Shown here one piece after another: positions 1 to 8,975 of a stretch of 64,000 nucleotides of DNA. A program made the translations under genes and the position numbers. The notes beneath the pieces are model-generated. The model worked only from the letters and a program-made list of their open reading frames with translations. It made no database searches and had not been told where the DNA came from. This stretch comes from Rhizobacter sp. Root404 (GTDB taxonomy: Bacteria > Pseudomonadota > Gammaproteobacteria > Burkholderiales > Burkholderiaceae_C), in NCBI RefSeq assembly GCF_001425865.1, contig NZ_LMDS01000004.1, positions 1,187,589 through 1,251,588 of the forward strand, given 5' to 3'. Each line of letters opens with the position of its first letter. Within the stretch, counting starts at the first letter, position 1.

Positions 1-576
1 CTGGTGCATGCACACGCGCTCCAGGTAGTACAGGTCGTCATAGGCATGCGCCACGGTCGCGCCGCAGACGATGACGCCGTGGTTGCCGAGGAAGGCCACG
101 TCCTTGCCCTGCATCGACCGCGCGATGCGCTCGCCTTCGACCAAGTCCAACGCGAGGCCGTTGTAGTCGGCATCGATGCCGATGCGACCATGAAAGCGCA
201 TTGCGCCCTGGCTCGAACAGGTGTCGAGCGCTCGGTCGCTGGTCAGCGTTAGCGCGGTGGCATAGGGCATGTGGGTGTGCAGCACCACCGCCTGGCCGTT
301 GATGCGGTGCGCTGCGGCATGGATGAACATGGCCGTAGGCTCGACGCGGTGGCGGCCCTGCAGCACGGTGCCATGTTCATCGATCAGCACAATGTCGTTT
401 GGGCCGATCTCGCTCCAGTGCAACCCGCGCGGGTTGATCAGGAACCTGCGGCTGTCGTCGGGCAGCGCCACGCTGAAATGGTTGCACACGCCTTCGCTTA
501 GACCGTGATGAGCGGCCGCGCGCAGCGCGAGCGCCAGGTCTTCGCACAGCGGTTTCAGCAGGGCGGCGTCGGGCAT
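1..576 (-). CDS. Class II aldolase/adducin-family protein (3' end outside window)
   Basis: The reading frame runs from the ATG at 576 to the first base of the window without a stop, giving 192 residues of a cytoplasmic class II aldolase/adducin-like enzyme. Family members bind a divalent metal and act on sugar phosphates or keto-acid aldols. Visible family marks are INPRG near residue 48, Glu80 in EPTAMFIH, the metal-binding His pair in HTHMPYA (His100, His102) and NHG at 165-167. The C-terminal part, which carries the last metal histidine, is cut off by the window edge. The substrate cannot be told from sequence. A 13-bp palindrome about 47 nt upstream may be its operator. Confidence 0.88.
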   Translation of the reverse strand, partial: MPDAALLKPLCEDLALALRAAAHHGLSEGVCNHFSVALPDDSRRFLINPRGLHWSEIGPNDIVLIDEHGTVLQGRHRVEPTAMFIHAAAHRINGQAVVLHTHMPYATALTLTSDRALDTCSSQGAMRFHGRIGIDADYNGLALDLVEGERIARSMQGKDVAFLGNHGVIVCGATVAHAYDDLYYLERVCMHQ

Positions 577-1302
577 CGGTGTCTCCGCGGTTGAGAATTC
601 AACCGCCTCACAGCAAGTATGACGTTCCTGGAACGGTTGGCCCATCCAGAGTCCCTTTTGGCAAGGCCAGGCTCGCATGACTGAGGCGCTTGGCAGCAAT
701 GCGGCGTGCTACTGAAAGCCTTCAATGACTGGAGCGGGTCTGATCCGGGTTTCCCGGCCGTCCGCTGTGCTGCAGACTAACTTGTACGGCGGTTCTACGG
801 ACGGCTGATCGAAACCGTTAGAGTCACCCCAGGACCCATACCGGTCCCGCCCGCCTGTTGATTTCTTCACCTGCTAGCGATCATACGAAGAGCTTGCGGC
901 CATGTCGATTGAGCTAGGAAGGCGAACGGACTTCGCACAGCGATGCGCCGCGCGTGTTGGACAAAGCCGGCGCCACATTGTGGTGTCGACTTCCGACGCC
1001 GAGGTGAGCTGCGCTCCGCCTTAGTGAAAGGGCTTCGCGGTCGGAAGATCCGGCCGGCCGGCGGGATGGCGCCGGCGCGCTTAGAGGTCGGAGTGAGCGG
1101 ACCCCGAAAAACTGAACAACCACGAGAAGTGAGGGCACTGGTCCAACGTGATGACAGTAGCAGCATGAGGAAGACTCAGTCGCACGCACTCCGAGGGCCT
1201 TCAAAGCCGACGTGACGCAACGAACGCTTAGGTTTGCCAGCACCAGTGCCACCCTCGACATTGGTACCCCCACTTGGGGCCGTCAAGCGTGCCCCGCGGA
1301 TT
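577..1302. other. Intergenic region, no gene recognised
   Basis: About 725 nt between the aldolase start and the peptidase stop. Short open frames occur on both strands, but their translations are arginine-, proline- and serine-rich without family motifs, and they overlap one another. The only distinct element seen is the palindrome at 623-635. Confidence 0.5.
623..635. promoter_or_regulatory. Palindrome CGTTCC-T-GGAACG, probable operator of the aldolase gene
   Basis: A perfect 13-nt inverted repeat lies 47 nt upstream of the aldolase ATG, where a repressor or activator site is expected. Short GTTCC/GGAAC dyads are common in IclR- and GntR-type operators, but the regulator cannot be assigned. 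No regulator gene adjoins it in the window. Confidence 0.4.
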
Positions 1303-2526
1303 TCACCGAGTCGGCGGCTGTGTCAGTGCTCCAATCGAGACCGATCGACCCGCCGCGTCCACACCAGTTACCGTAGCCCACACGCGGGCAAACCCAGTGA
1401 CCGCGGCCGGAATCTGTGTGCCGAAGCGAATTCCGCGGGCAACTTGCGAAATCGTGAAATTCTGCGTGAAGAGATAGTTGTTGTTCGCGTCAGTCACGTT
1501 GATCGTGCCTGCGGAAAGACCGAGGGGTTCAGACCATCCCATTTCAACGCCAACACCGTACACGCCGTTCACTCCATAACGCAGTCCACTGATGTGCTGG
1601 GCGACGACGGTGGCGCTTGTGTTCGATGTGTTGGCACCAAGGATGCCGTTGTTCCTGGGATTGCGCTTCCAGGGCAAGCAAACATCCGACGCGTATCGTG
1701 TGAAGTCGTCGTATGAAATGAAGCATCGCCCTGATGCTCCCCACTGCGTACCCCATGAGTTCTGAATCTTGAATAGACGGCGTGCGTCGTCAAAGCCCAC
1801 CAGACACATAGCATGGCCACCACCGGAGCCGTTGGGGACAAGCTGGGTGTTCGCCGGATTGAGATTAAAGATGGACTCGGGAACCTGCATGCCGAACGCC
1901 ACCGGCTGATTCGATGCGATGGAACCTCTGAGCGCCATGACATCCGACGACGAGATGCGCGAATAGCCGTCTAAGTTGTACAGCTGTGCGGTCGCCACAC
2001 CACCGCATTGTTTGTCTGAATACGGCACGACATCTATTGTCGTCACACCTTCCTGGACCAAAGCGTCCATCGCATAGCTCACAAGACTGCCGGAGTCGCA
2101 GTTTGTTTGCGATCGCGCCCTGGCTTTCGTAAAGAGATCGGCCGGGCTGATTGGCGCGGGTAGCGATGTTCCAGCATATAGAAGGACAGTGGTTGCGGTC
2201 GAGTAGCCGACTGCCCATGCAGTGCATGAGCCTTGCTGGCCCTGATTACCAGGCGTGGGCAGCTCGGTCGGAAACCCCATGGCGCTCAAAAGTGTTGAGT
2301 CGCTCATGTCGTACGAAGCTACGCCGACAGGGGACAAATCGTTGCCACTCACCTGCGGCAGAGCGTTGTAGACAGCAGCCGGCATCTGCGTCCAACCCGT
2401 GGCAAAAGGATTGACCGTCGTGCCGCCGCCACCCCCGCCGGAATCGCCCGATCCATCGCCGCAACCGGCGAAAAGGGTCGCTGCAGAGGCCCCGCTCCAA
2501 GCTAGAAACTTACGGCGCTTAACCAT
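1303..2526 (-). CDS. Papain-like (C1A) cysteine peptidase, exported lipoprotein
   Basis: 407 residues. The N-terminus has a twin-arginine-like KRRKFLAW stretch and a lipobox LFAGC with Cys22, followed by a Gly/Ser-rich linker, so an envelope lipoprotein is expected. The papain fold is clear. The oxyanion Gln95 and nucleophile Cys101 lie in NQGQQGSCTAWAVGYS with the canonical spacing, His238 lies in GGGHAMCLVGFDD, and Asn256 lies in QNSWGTQWG. A C-terminal beta-rich tail of about 110 residues follows. The open frame extends upstream to 2886, but the ATG at 2526 is preceded by GAAGG and starts the signal sequence. A dyad module 58-74 nt upstream is shared with the PKD and collagen-like genes. 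Confidence 0.88.
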   Translation of the reverse strand: MVKRRKFLAWSGASAATLFAGCGDGSGDSGGGGGGTTVNPFATGWTQMPAAVYNALPQVSGNDLSPVGVASYDMSDSTLLSAMGFPTELPTPGNQGQQGSCTAWAVGYSTATTVLLYAGTSLPAPISPADLFTKARARSQTNCDSGSLVSYAMDALVQEGVTTIDVVPYSDKQCGGVATAQLYNLDGYSRISSSDVMALRGSIASNQPVAFGMQVPESIFNLNPANTQLVPNGSGGGHAMCLVGFDDARRLFKIQNSWGTQWGASGRCFISYDDFTRYASDVCLPWKRNPRNNGILGANTSNTSATVVAQHISGLRYGVNGVYGVGVEMGWSEPLGLSAGTINVTDANNNYLFTQNFTISQVARGIRFGTQIPAAVTGFARVWATVTGVDAAGRSVSIGALTQPPTR

Positions 2527-2582
2527 GGCTTGCCTTCGGTATCGCAGTCGGCTCAGTGTGAGCTTTTTGGCAGGCGCTGGCT

Positions 2583-2600
2583 TCACCCAGATTGGGTATG
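2583..2600 (-). promoter_or_regulatory. Exoprotein promoter module, copy 1
   Basis: On the minus strand this reads CATACCCAATCTGGGTGA. It contains the near-palindrome ACCCA-G-A-T-TGGGT (plus strand 2585-2597). Its centre is about 65 nt before the peptidase ATG. The pentamer ACACT follows at offset 42-46 from the first base of the module, the same offset as in copies 2 and 3. The motif resembles a 7-2-7 site of NarL/LuxR-type regulators, which is an inference. Confidence 0.6.
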
Positions 2601-2878
2601 CTGACCACGAAACGGATCGCGCCCCAAACCGAAAGCCGGCCAGGTTTCGTCGCTCAAGGGGTGAGGCAGCGTACCGATGCTCGGGCGCGCGCCGGAGCCC
2701 TCCAACGTTCGCGCTCAGGGGTGCAAGGGTGCAGGTAGGCCGGAAGTGTGCGCTTAGTCCTCGAAGCGGCGCACGTGGCTGAGCGCTAATGCTTGGAACC
2801 GGACCTCTCTCAATCGACACCGTGCAATTGGTGCCTCGGCTACGGCTAGCATTGCACACGAACTTTGACGTGGAATCA

Positions 2879-3223
2879 ATGATCAAGAACCAAATTGCGG
2901 CAGCAATCGCGCTGCTTGCCTCGAACGCCGTTCACGCCGGCTTTATTACGGGCAACGAGTTGCACGACATGTACGACAAGGCGCCCGCCCACGCTACGGC
3001 GTATGTGTTGGGCGTGTTCGATACCTACGCCACCATGCGCTCGTGCTATGTCCCGTCCGGCGTGACTGGCGCCCAGGTCTCAGATGTCGTACGCGCCTTC
3101 CTGAAGGCGTCGCCAGCCGTACGACATAAGCCGGCCAACGAACTGGTGCGGGCGATCTCCGAGGAGGCTTGGCCCTGTTACGGCAAGAAGTACGAGTACC
3201 CGCCCTACGTCCCTCCGAAGTAA
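2879..3223 (+). CDS. Rap1a/Tai-family protein, exported
   Basis: 114 residues with a signal peptide ending near NAVHA. The mature part follows the Rap1a/Tai pattern: FITGNEL, then AYVLGVFDTY, then SCYVPSGVTGAQVSDVV, KPANELV and a final WPC. Family members include periplasmic immunity proteins that neutralise type VI secretion amidase effectors (Tai) and the Serratia Rap1a proteins. Many orphan members have no known role. No amidase effector or type VI gene lies in this window, so its role as an immunity protein is unproven. The ATG at 2879 was chosen over an upstream in-frame start because it opens the signal peptide. It is transcribed divergently from the peptidase gene. Confidence 0.85.
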   Translation: MIKNQIAAAIALLASNAVHAGFITGNELHDMYDKAPAHATAYVLGVFDTYATMRSCYVPSGVTGAQVSDVVRAFLKASPAVRHKPANELVRAISEEAWPCYGKKYEYPPYVPPK

Positions 3224-3362
3224 TCCGAACGGTGGCAACGCCCAGGAGGCGATCTAACGCACCCCGACGGAACCTACCCTCAGTTCCACAGCCCGCATGC
3301 CGACGACCTTGTGGATCGGGCCGGTTCTGAGTGTCCCCTCGCAGAAGTACTGGTACTCCACC

Positions 3363-4229
3363 TTACCGAAAACGTCCTTCTTCTAGTTTTCCCACATGTC
3401 TTTCGACGAGTCGCCCTCGCCGCGGTCGAGCGCGATGATCGATCCAGGGATGTTGGCGAGTTCGGCGGCCTTCAGGCCGTTGCGCTTGGTCGCCTGCGAC
3501 TGTCCGCCCTGCGACCAGCCGGTGTTCTTCGCTCCCCACGGGACTTAGGCCGTTCAGCTCTTCAAGGCCGTGTGTTGGCGAGCGACAAGAGGCGTAACAG
3601 GCGTCGTCGAACGGCACGGGTGTGTCGATGCCGGCCCTCACTCCGTACTTCCTGATCAGCGCCAACGCCGGCGCGATGGGCGCGAGGTCGTCGTCGTCGG
3701 CGCGCCCCTGTTGCCGGGGCGCAGGCGTCCGTCGGCCTTGACGAAGCCTCGCGCGCCGCCCACGTTGCTGATCGCGATACTCGACGGAGTGATCCCATCC
3801 TGTTGCGGAAAACCGAGCGCGATGACCCGATCGGTCACTTCGACGGGCGCCGTGGTCATGACAACCGAGCTGCGGCACACGCTCGACTGCGGCAATCTCC
3901 ACAGAGCCACGTCGGTTGCTTCGTCCGCCTCCCGGAACTCAAGCTTGTAGCTCGTGCCTTGGCGCTGGCCGATGACCGCCCGGGCGGATTGCGTCTGATC
4001 GACCTTGAGGTGCGCGGCCGTCACACGTAGCCGTCCGGGGCACCATGAAACCGCTGCCGTGGTCGACGACCGACTTGTCGGCGTTCTGAATCTCGATGTA
4101 GACCACCGCACGTATGTTGTTCTCAATGATCTGCCGCAGGGAGTCGGCGAGCGTGATGCCGAAGTCCGAGGCGGGCGAAAGGGCGACGGCGACGTTCCTC
4201 ATCTGGCGGCCCTCAGACGATGGAGACAT
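3363..4229 (-). pseudogene. Decayed trypsin-like serine protease gene
   Basis: Three overlapping minus-strand frames together give one degraded protein. The first (from 4229) reads NVAVALSPASDFGITLADSL and VVYIEIQNADKSVVDHGSGF. The next (from 4126) reads VTAAHLKVD, EATDVALWRLP and VIALGFPQQDG, which are the His, Asp and core strands of an S1-type protease. The third (from 3902) carries the tail. The expected GNSG around the catalytic Ser reads GNRG. At least two frameshifts separate the pieces, and a TAG interrupts the last one near 3384. The remains of the gene tail continue to about 3240. Sequence error is possible, but the lost Ser argues for true decay. Confidence 0.65.
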
Positions 4230-4360
4230 AGGTATTCAGGCTCATCGTGAACGGCACCTTCTTTTTGCCGACCGTGCGCTTGACGATGCGGTCTCTATTG
4301 CCTACTGAACTCCCTTCGCGCAGCGCGGCTCCCGGACAGGATCACAGGTACGCCATAGCA

Positions 4361-6517
4361 TTACTTGTGTACCACGACCTGTCCGCTCAACAACACAGTC
4401 CCTTCCTGGCCGGCGCCGCTGTAGCCACTCTGGTTGTCGTAGTCGACGACATCGGCCTGGGTGCCACTGTCGTAGTGCCAAATCTTCATGCGCAGGGCAT
4501 CGCCCGTCTTGCCGTTGTCCGTGGCTGCCAGCTGGAACTTGAAGCCTGGCTGCCCGTTCAGGGTGCCGACGCCTTTGTAGGTGGCCTTCGTGCCGGCGAC
4601 GACGAGCCAGTCGTAAGCAGTGGCGGTGAAGGTCATCCCTGCGGCGCGGAAGGTGAACGACGTCTCGCCCGTCGGCACCTTGGCGCCCTTTTTGTACATG
4701 GACACCAGTGCGAACTCGGCGGGGCCGGCCAGTTGCTGGTCGGCCCTATACGCGCCTGCCGGCGACAGGATGGTGCCGCTGCCGGTCACGAACCCGGCGG
4801 TCGGGTCGTACACCACGATGTCGCGGGTGACGGTCGTGGTGTGGCTGCCATCGCTGACTTCCAAGCTGACGGAGTAGATGCCCGCGGCCGCGTAGGAGTG
4901 GCTCGCCGTGGCCTTGCCCTCCACGCGCCCGTTGATTGGCGCTTCGACCACAGTGGCATTGCTTGTCGTGCCGTCGTTCCACCGGAATACGGCGGTGTGG
5001 GTGTCGGCGACGTTTGCATCAGTGAACGATGCCGACAGGCTGACAGCGCTGCCCGCGGCGACCGGGCTCGGATCGGTGCTGCTGATGATGCCGCCAACAA
5101 CAGGCGCCGACGCCGGCGGGCCCGCCAGGTTTTCAGGGACGAGTATCACGAGCCCGGCCGAGGATTGAGCAACGATGTGGCCGGACGCCCCTATTCCATA
5201 TATGTAGTTGACATTGAAGCCCGCAGGAGGACTAACCAGCAGATCGTTTATCGGCGTCAGAGCCGTCTGTCCTGGCATCCAAACGACTGGAGCGTATGAA
5301 GCATTTGTCCCCACCACAACGCCAGCGTTTGAGATTCCGACCGTAGAACTCATCGCGAGTGCGCCAATCAAATCGATGGCTCCTAGATGACGCGAGAAAA
5401 ACGAGGTGGTAGTGATTCCTTGGTTGTCGCCGAACCCGGAGCTGTACTGACTTTTGGCAATAATATAATTGCCACCTTGCTCGCTCGACTGCGCGACGGT
5501 AGTCTGAACACCGCGAAAGCGCTCGTTGCTACTAGGTGTGATACTGAAACTGGGCGCCGGAATAATGATTTCCGGCAATCCCTCATGCCACAGTAGCAAG
5601 TCAACCGTCTGCAAAGTGACGCCTGTATTGGTCGACGAAAATGTTGCCCGATTCGCCACAACGTTGCCGTCGGAGCCTACTTTCCCAGGAGAGAAGCCAT
5701 CCGCACCCGAACGGATCGCGACGCGGGAGCCGTCCAGTCCCAGACGCAGCCAGTCCGCTTCTACGCCCCCGGGCACAACCGGCCCACGGCCGATGAACGC
5801 GTCCTCTCCAAACGGTCCTGTAACCGACAGCTGACCGGACTGATTCGGGATATCCAAGAGCAATGAGAAACCGCTTCCGAGAGCAACGCCAAAAACATTT
5901 TCCGCGCCTCCTGTGCCACCAACGGCATACGCCACAGCGAACAGGTCTCCCGCGCCATACACGCCAGCGCTGTAAGTGCCGTTCCTATTAAAAAAGGGCG
6001 CATTGGCAACGGCATCAGGAAGTATTTGCGTGGACATATCCGGTCGCGCGACGAAAAACCGTTGCGTGTAAAAGCTCGAGGAAAAACCGTAAATCTGCCC
6101 TCGGTCATTTATGTTGGTAGCGTAAAGACACGCGCCTGGGTCCCCACCGGTTGGATACTGCAGAAACACGCTGGACTCAGTCGCCATTACATACTTAAAC
6201 GGCGTATCATTGCAGTAGGTGCTTGAGGGCGCGGCCCCTGCCAGATCCCCGTTAGAGTTAATTACTCTGCCGTAGCCTTGATAGACGAACGCCGACAGGC
6301 CTTGCAAACTATCCGGTGGCAAAGTGACATTGCGCACTACATAGCGCGTCATGGGTGCCGCAGGCGAGGCAGACAACGCGCGCTTCATCGAGTCCACCGA
6401 CTCCGGCGAACTGGTGCTGCTCTCGCCTCCGCCTCCGCAACCCGAAAGGGCCAAGACGAGAACTGCAAACGAGATTGCTTGGCCTCGAACGGCGCGTCGT
6501 GTCACATCGTTGAACAT
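4361..6517 (-). CDS. Large exported lipoprotein with a PKD domain
   Basis: 718 residues. The signal ends in the lipobox LALSGC followed by GGGGESS, typical of an outer-membrane lipoprotein. The first 450 residues are beta-rich with repeated Gly/Asn motifs and no family I can name. A PKD (Ig-like) domain sits at about 490-580: LSASFTDANVADTHTAVFRWNDG, then ASHSYAAAGIYSVSLEVSDG. The last 140 residues form a beta domain often found after PKD domains (FVTGSGTILSPAGAY to the end). A surface adhesive or polymer-binding role is likely but unproven. The start is preceded by AGAGGTAA. The upstream region holds copy 2 of the exoprotein promoter module and is shared with the divergent LuxR gene. Confidence 0.8.
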   Translation of the reverse strand: MFNDVTRRAVRGQAISFAVLVLALSGCGGGGESSTSSPESVDSMKRALSASPAAPMTRYVVRNVTLPPDSLQGLSAFVYQGYGRVINSNGDLAGAAPSSTYCNDTPFKYVMATESSVFLQYPTGGDPGACLYATNINDRGQIYGFSSSFYTQRFFVARPDMSTQILPDAVANAPFFNRNGTYSAGVYGAGDLFAVAYAVGGTGGAENVFGVALGSGFSLLLDIPNQSGQLSVTGPFGEDAFIGRGPVVPGGVEADWLRLGLDGSRVAIRSGADGFSPGKVGSDGNVVANRATFSSTNTGVTLQTVDLLLWHEGLPEIIIPAPSFSITPSSNERFRGVQTTVAQSSEQGGNYIIAKSQYSSGFGDNQGITTTSFFSRHLGAIDLIGALAMSSTVGISNAGVVVGTNASYAPVVWMPGQTALTPINDLLVSPPAGFNVNYIYGIGASGHIVAQSSAGLVILVPENLAGPPASAPVVGGIISSTDPSPVAAGSAVSLSASFTDANVADTHTAVFRWNDGTTSNATVVEAPINGRVEGKATASHSYAAAGIYSVSLEVSDGSHTTTVTRDIVVYDPTAGFVTGSGTILSPAGAYRADQQLAGPAEFALVSMYKKGAKVPTGETSFTFRAAGMTFTATAYDWLVVAGTKATYKGVGTLNGQPGFKFQLAATDNGKTGDALRMKIWHYDSGTQADVVDYDNQSGYSGAGQEGTVLLSGQVVVHK

Positions 6518-6572
6518 GGCTTACCTCTAGTGGTCGTTCTTGCCAGTGTGGTGCTTTTAAGAGGGTCCACCG

Positions 6573-6590
6573 TCATCCAAATTGGGTATG
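6573..6590 (-). promoter_or_regulatory. Exoprotein promoter module, copy 2
   Basis: On the minus strand this reads CATACCCAATTTGGATGA. It ends 56 nt and is centred about 64 nt before the PKD lipoprotein ATG. ACACT recurs at offset 42-46, exactly as in copies 1 and 3. The ten bases ATTGGGTATG (plus strand) are identical to copy 1. This copy lies in the 280-nt space shared with the divergent LuxR-type gene, so it could also act on that gene. Confidence 0.6.
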
Positions 6591-6797
6591 CGAGCCCCCT
6601 AGTTCCAGGATCGCACCCAAAGCACGCTCGCAAGCAGGCTCGGGACTCAGCCACATCGTTCGAGAACGCGGACGAAGCGCCCGACGCACGCTATACGACC
6701 GGGATTCACCTCCCGGAGAACTGTCAACTGTTCACGTCAAACCCCCGAGTGTTAGGGATGCGTGCAGTTGCCGGATCGCGTCTGATAACCGTCTTGG

Positions 6798-7949
6798 ATG
6801 AGCATCAAAAGAATGTCGACAGAGTCAGACGAGGTGTTCGAGCGTTGCGTGGATCGGCTGTATGGCGTACTGGCCGATCCAAGCACCCTTGGCGCAGCCG
6901 TGGCGCAAGCCGCGGCATTGTTTCAGGCCAGCACCGCGAACTACATCCAGACGGACGAGTTCGGCGATGTGGCGGCGTTAGCTTCGCATGGTCACGACGA
7001 GTCGACGCTACTTGCGTTCGTAGGGCACTATCAAGCCTTCGATCCGGCTAAGCGCCCAATCATTGCGTCCAGGGTTGGCGAATGGTTTGCCAATGACGAT
7101 GAGTTCGACCCAGATCGGACGAGTCAGCGCGAATACGTGAACGACTTCGCTTTGCGAGCCGGCATGCGCTGGTTTCGCGGCGGCAAGGTCTACGAGGGTC
7201 GCACCGGCTCGGCCATCTTCAGTGTGCAGCGACCCCAGGATGCGCCCCCTTTCGACTCCAGCACGCAAACACTTTACGAACGGCTGCGGCCACACTTCGG
7301 CCGTGTCGCACGGCTCAGCAGCGAACTTCGTGGCACCGTGCCTGGTCTGCTCGGGAGTGCCGAGCTGTTTGAATCTTTGACGGCTGGCGCACTTGTGGTG
7401 GACCAGCGCCAAAAAGTTCTTCGCGCCAACCGGTCGGCGCTCGCGCTGCTGTGCGACAGTGGTGCTCTGCGCATCCGCAACGACCATCTGTACGCTTCTC
7501 CGGCCGACCTCGATGCCGTGCTCAGCCGAATCATCAGAGACGCCACGGGCCCGTTGCGCCAGGCGCGCGTACTGACACTGAATCCAGAGGAGGCCCTCAC
7601 GCGCCGCATACAACTGCGGGTGGTTCCGGTCCACCGGGCGCCGTCACATTTCAACGGCGTTCGCGACGATGTGGCCCTGCTCCTTGTCACCAAGGGCTTC
7701 AGTGCGCCGGCCACAGTCGACCTGCGCCAACTATTCGGACTCAGCAGTGCGGAGGCCGAGCTGGTTGCACTGCTTGCAAGCGGCTTTTCTCCTGCTGCAG
7801 CGGCCGACAAGCGGGGCGTCGCTCTAGCGACTGTGCGTGCGCAACTCAAGTCCATCTACTTCAAGATGGGTGCAAACTCCATGGCACAACTGCTCACCAT
7901 GGCGTCCGCACAGTCCGCCTTCCGGTTCGACGGCGACAAACGAAGCTAG
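6798..7949 (+). CDS. LuxR-family transcriptional regulator with PAS-like sensor part
   Basis: 383 residues. The C-terminal 60 residues form a GerE/LuxR helix-turn-helix: FGLSSAEAELVALLASGFSP, then ALATVRAQLKSIYFKMG. The first 300 residues have no receiver domain or autoinducer-binding fold. They contain a PAS-like stretch around 195-230 (GALVVDQRQKVLRANRSAL), as in many one-component regulators of this type. It sits divergent to the PKD lipoprotein gene with promoter-module copy 2 between them, so it is the best candidate to control the exoprotein genes. A second ATG at 6813 is an alternative start. The signal it senses is unknown. Confidence 0.85.
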   Translation: MSIKRMSTESDEVFERCVDRLYGVLADPSTLGAAVAQAAALFQASTANYIQTDEFGDVAALASHGHDESTLLAFVGHYQAFDPAKRPIIASRVGEWFANDDEFDPDRTSQREYVNDFALRAGMRWFRGGKVYEGRTGSAIFSVQRPQDAPPFDSSTQTLYERLRPHFGRVARLSSELRGTVPGLLGSAELFESLTAGALVVDQRQKVLRANRSALALLCDSGALRIRNDHLYASPADLDAVLSRIIRDATGPLRQARVLTLNPEEALTRRIQLRVVPVHRAPSHFNGVRDDVALLLVTKGFSAPATVDLRQLFGLSSAEAELVALLASGFSPAAAADKRGVALATVRAQLKSIYFKMGANSMAQLLTMASAQSAFRFDGDKRS

Positions 7950-8551
7950 GTAAAGGAGCACTGCACTTGCCTGCGTTGAGAAGCGAGTGACGCGCTTAAC
8001 AACAACCGCGCTACCGGGAGCCCGTTGAGCAGCTTGAGCGCAGCAGCAGCTCGCCAACGTCGCAACGGTTCGTCTGTCGGAAGCTTTCAAGCTACCGAAT
8101 CGACTTCCTATGTATCCCTATAGGCTACTGTCACGGATGCAGGTGCTCCTGTCGGGCAAGCGATAAAGGCCTATCGCCTGCGCCCATCCGCGTTCGAACT
8201 CGCACACGTGAGTCAACTGTCAAACCGGGTCGCCTCAAACCTCGAATCCAGTTCGCTGCACCTAGACGTGATGTCTTACTCTGCGATGAACGCACTACTC
8301 TGCGGAGTTGCGTCCCCAGTGCTCGAGTACGCAATAGTCAACGAACGTCAGATGCAAAGCTCGGGGCAAGCGCATGCGGGCGCGAGATCCGTGCCGCCCC
8401 AATGTAGCCTGATGCAGTAAGGACCGGTTCCGCGTGTTCGTCGGCGGATGTCCTATGTTCGAGTGAGGGTCACCTGACCGGATTTTGAGGTCGTAGCCAT
8501 GCGACGTCTCCGTGATGCGCCCTTGTCGTATCTCGATGGCCGAACTTCGAA
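7950..8551. other. Intergenic region upstream of the Tn7-like element
   Basis: About 600 nt with no gene I can support. Overlapping short frames on both strands have no recognisable motifs. TGTCCTATGTTCGA near 8446 vaguely resembles TGTCCATATTCGA at 8853 and could be a degenerate terminal repeat of the transposon, but one loose match proves nothing. Confidence 0.4.
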
Positions 8552-8782
8552 CTAGGAACGGCCGGGGCGCACCACCCCGTTTTCTGACTGGCGCCGAACG
8601 ACTTCCCTGCATTCGAGAAAAAACGCATGGGTAAAAGCGCCTCGGTAAAGCTTTTTAGTAAGGCTGCCGGCACTTACACCCTCGGTGTTTAACGCTTCAG
8701 CCAATTGTGCGTAGGACATGCCCGCGTCACGGAGCAATGCCTTCAACTCTTCCGCGGCTCGCTCTTCCCAGATGGTTCTCAC
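8552..8782 (-). CDS. DUF6471-type small helix-turn-helix-like protein
   Basis: 76 residues from a GTG at 8782. The sequence RAAEELKALLRDAGMSYAQL, AEALNTEGV, LTKKLYRGAFTHAFFLECREVV matches the DUF6471 pattern: a small helical domain of unknown function, common near integrases and mobile elements and probably DNA-binding. The open frame reaches back to 8884, but that extension would translate the palindrome at 8820-8861, so the shorter start is preferred. It is transcribed away from tnsA. The palindrome between them is a plausible autoregulatory or transposase-binding site. Confidence 0.7.
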   Translation of the reverse strand: MRTIWEERAAEELKALLRDAGMSYAQLAEALNTEGVSAGSLTKKLYRGAFTHAFFLECREVVRRQSENGVVRPGRS

Positions 8783-8819
8783 GAGCCAGATGTTAGCCAA
8801 GCTCGCAACACCCTTGACT

Positions 8820-8861
8820 ATATGGACACATGTGGGTATATATGGCCAGATGTGTCCATAT
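8820..8861. promoter_or_regulatory. 42-bp composite palindrome between DUF6471 gene and tnsA
   Basis: The arms ATATGGACACATGTGG (8820-8835) and CCAGATGTGTCCATAT (8846-8861) match at 15 of 16 positions around the 10-nt centre GTATATATGG. A direct repeat of the half-site (ATATGGCCAGATGTG) starts at 8840, 20 nt after the first. It may be the operator of the small regulator, or part of the left transposon end with TnsB sites. I found no matching copy downstream of the cargo. Confidence 0.5.
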
Positions 8862-8975
8862 TCGATAGCAAGTTCACTGTTCAAAGCAGCGGGATCTGCC
8901 GCGCCGCCTTTTTGCGCACGAGGCTAAAAACGATCTTTCTACTCCAGATCAATCCTCCGAGCAAAAAGCGTATTC

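Noticed and set aside
1234..1716. 160-codon plus-strand open frame over the peptidase 3' end
   Set aside because: It overlaps the supported C1A peptidase and has no family motif or start signal.
4247..5299. 350-codon plus-strand open frame inside the PKD lipoprotein gene
   Set aside because: It is a shadow of the clear lipoprotein on the other strand, low in hydrophobic core and without motifs.
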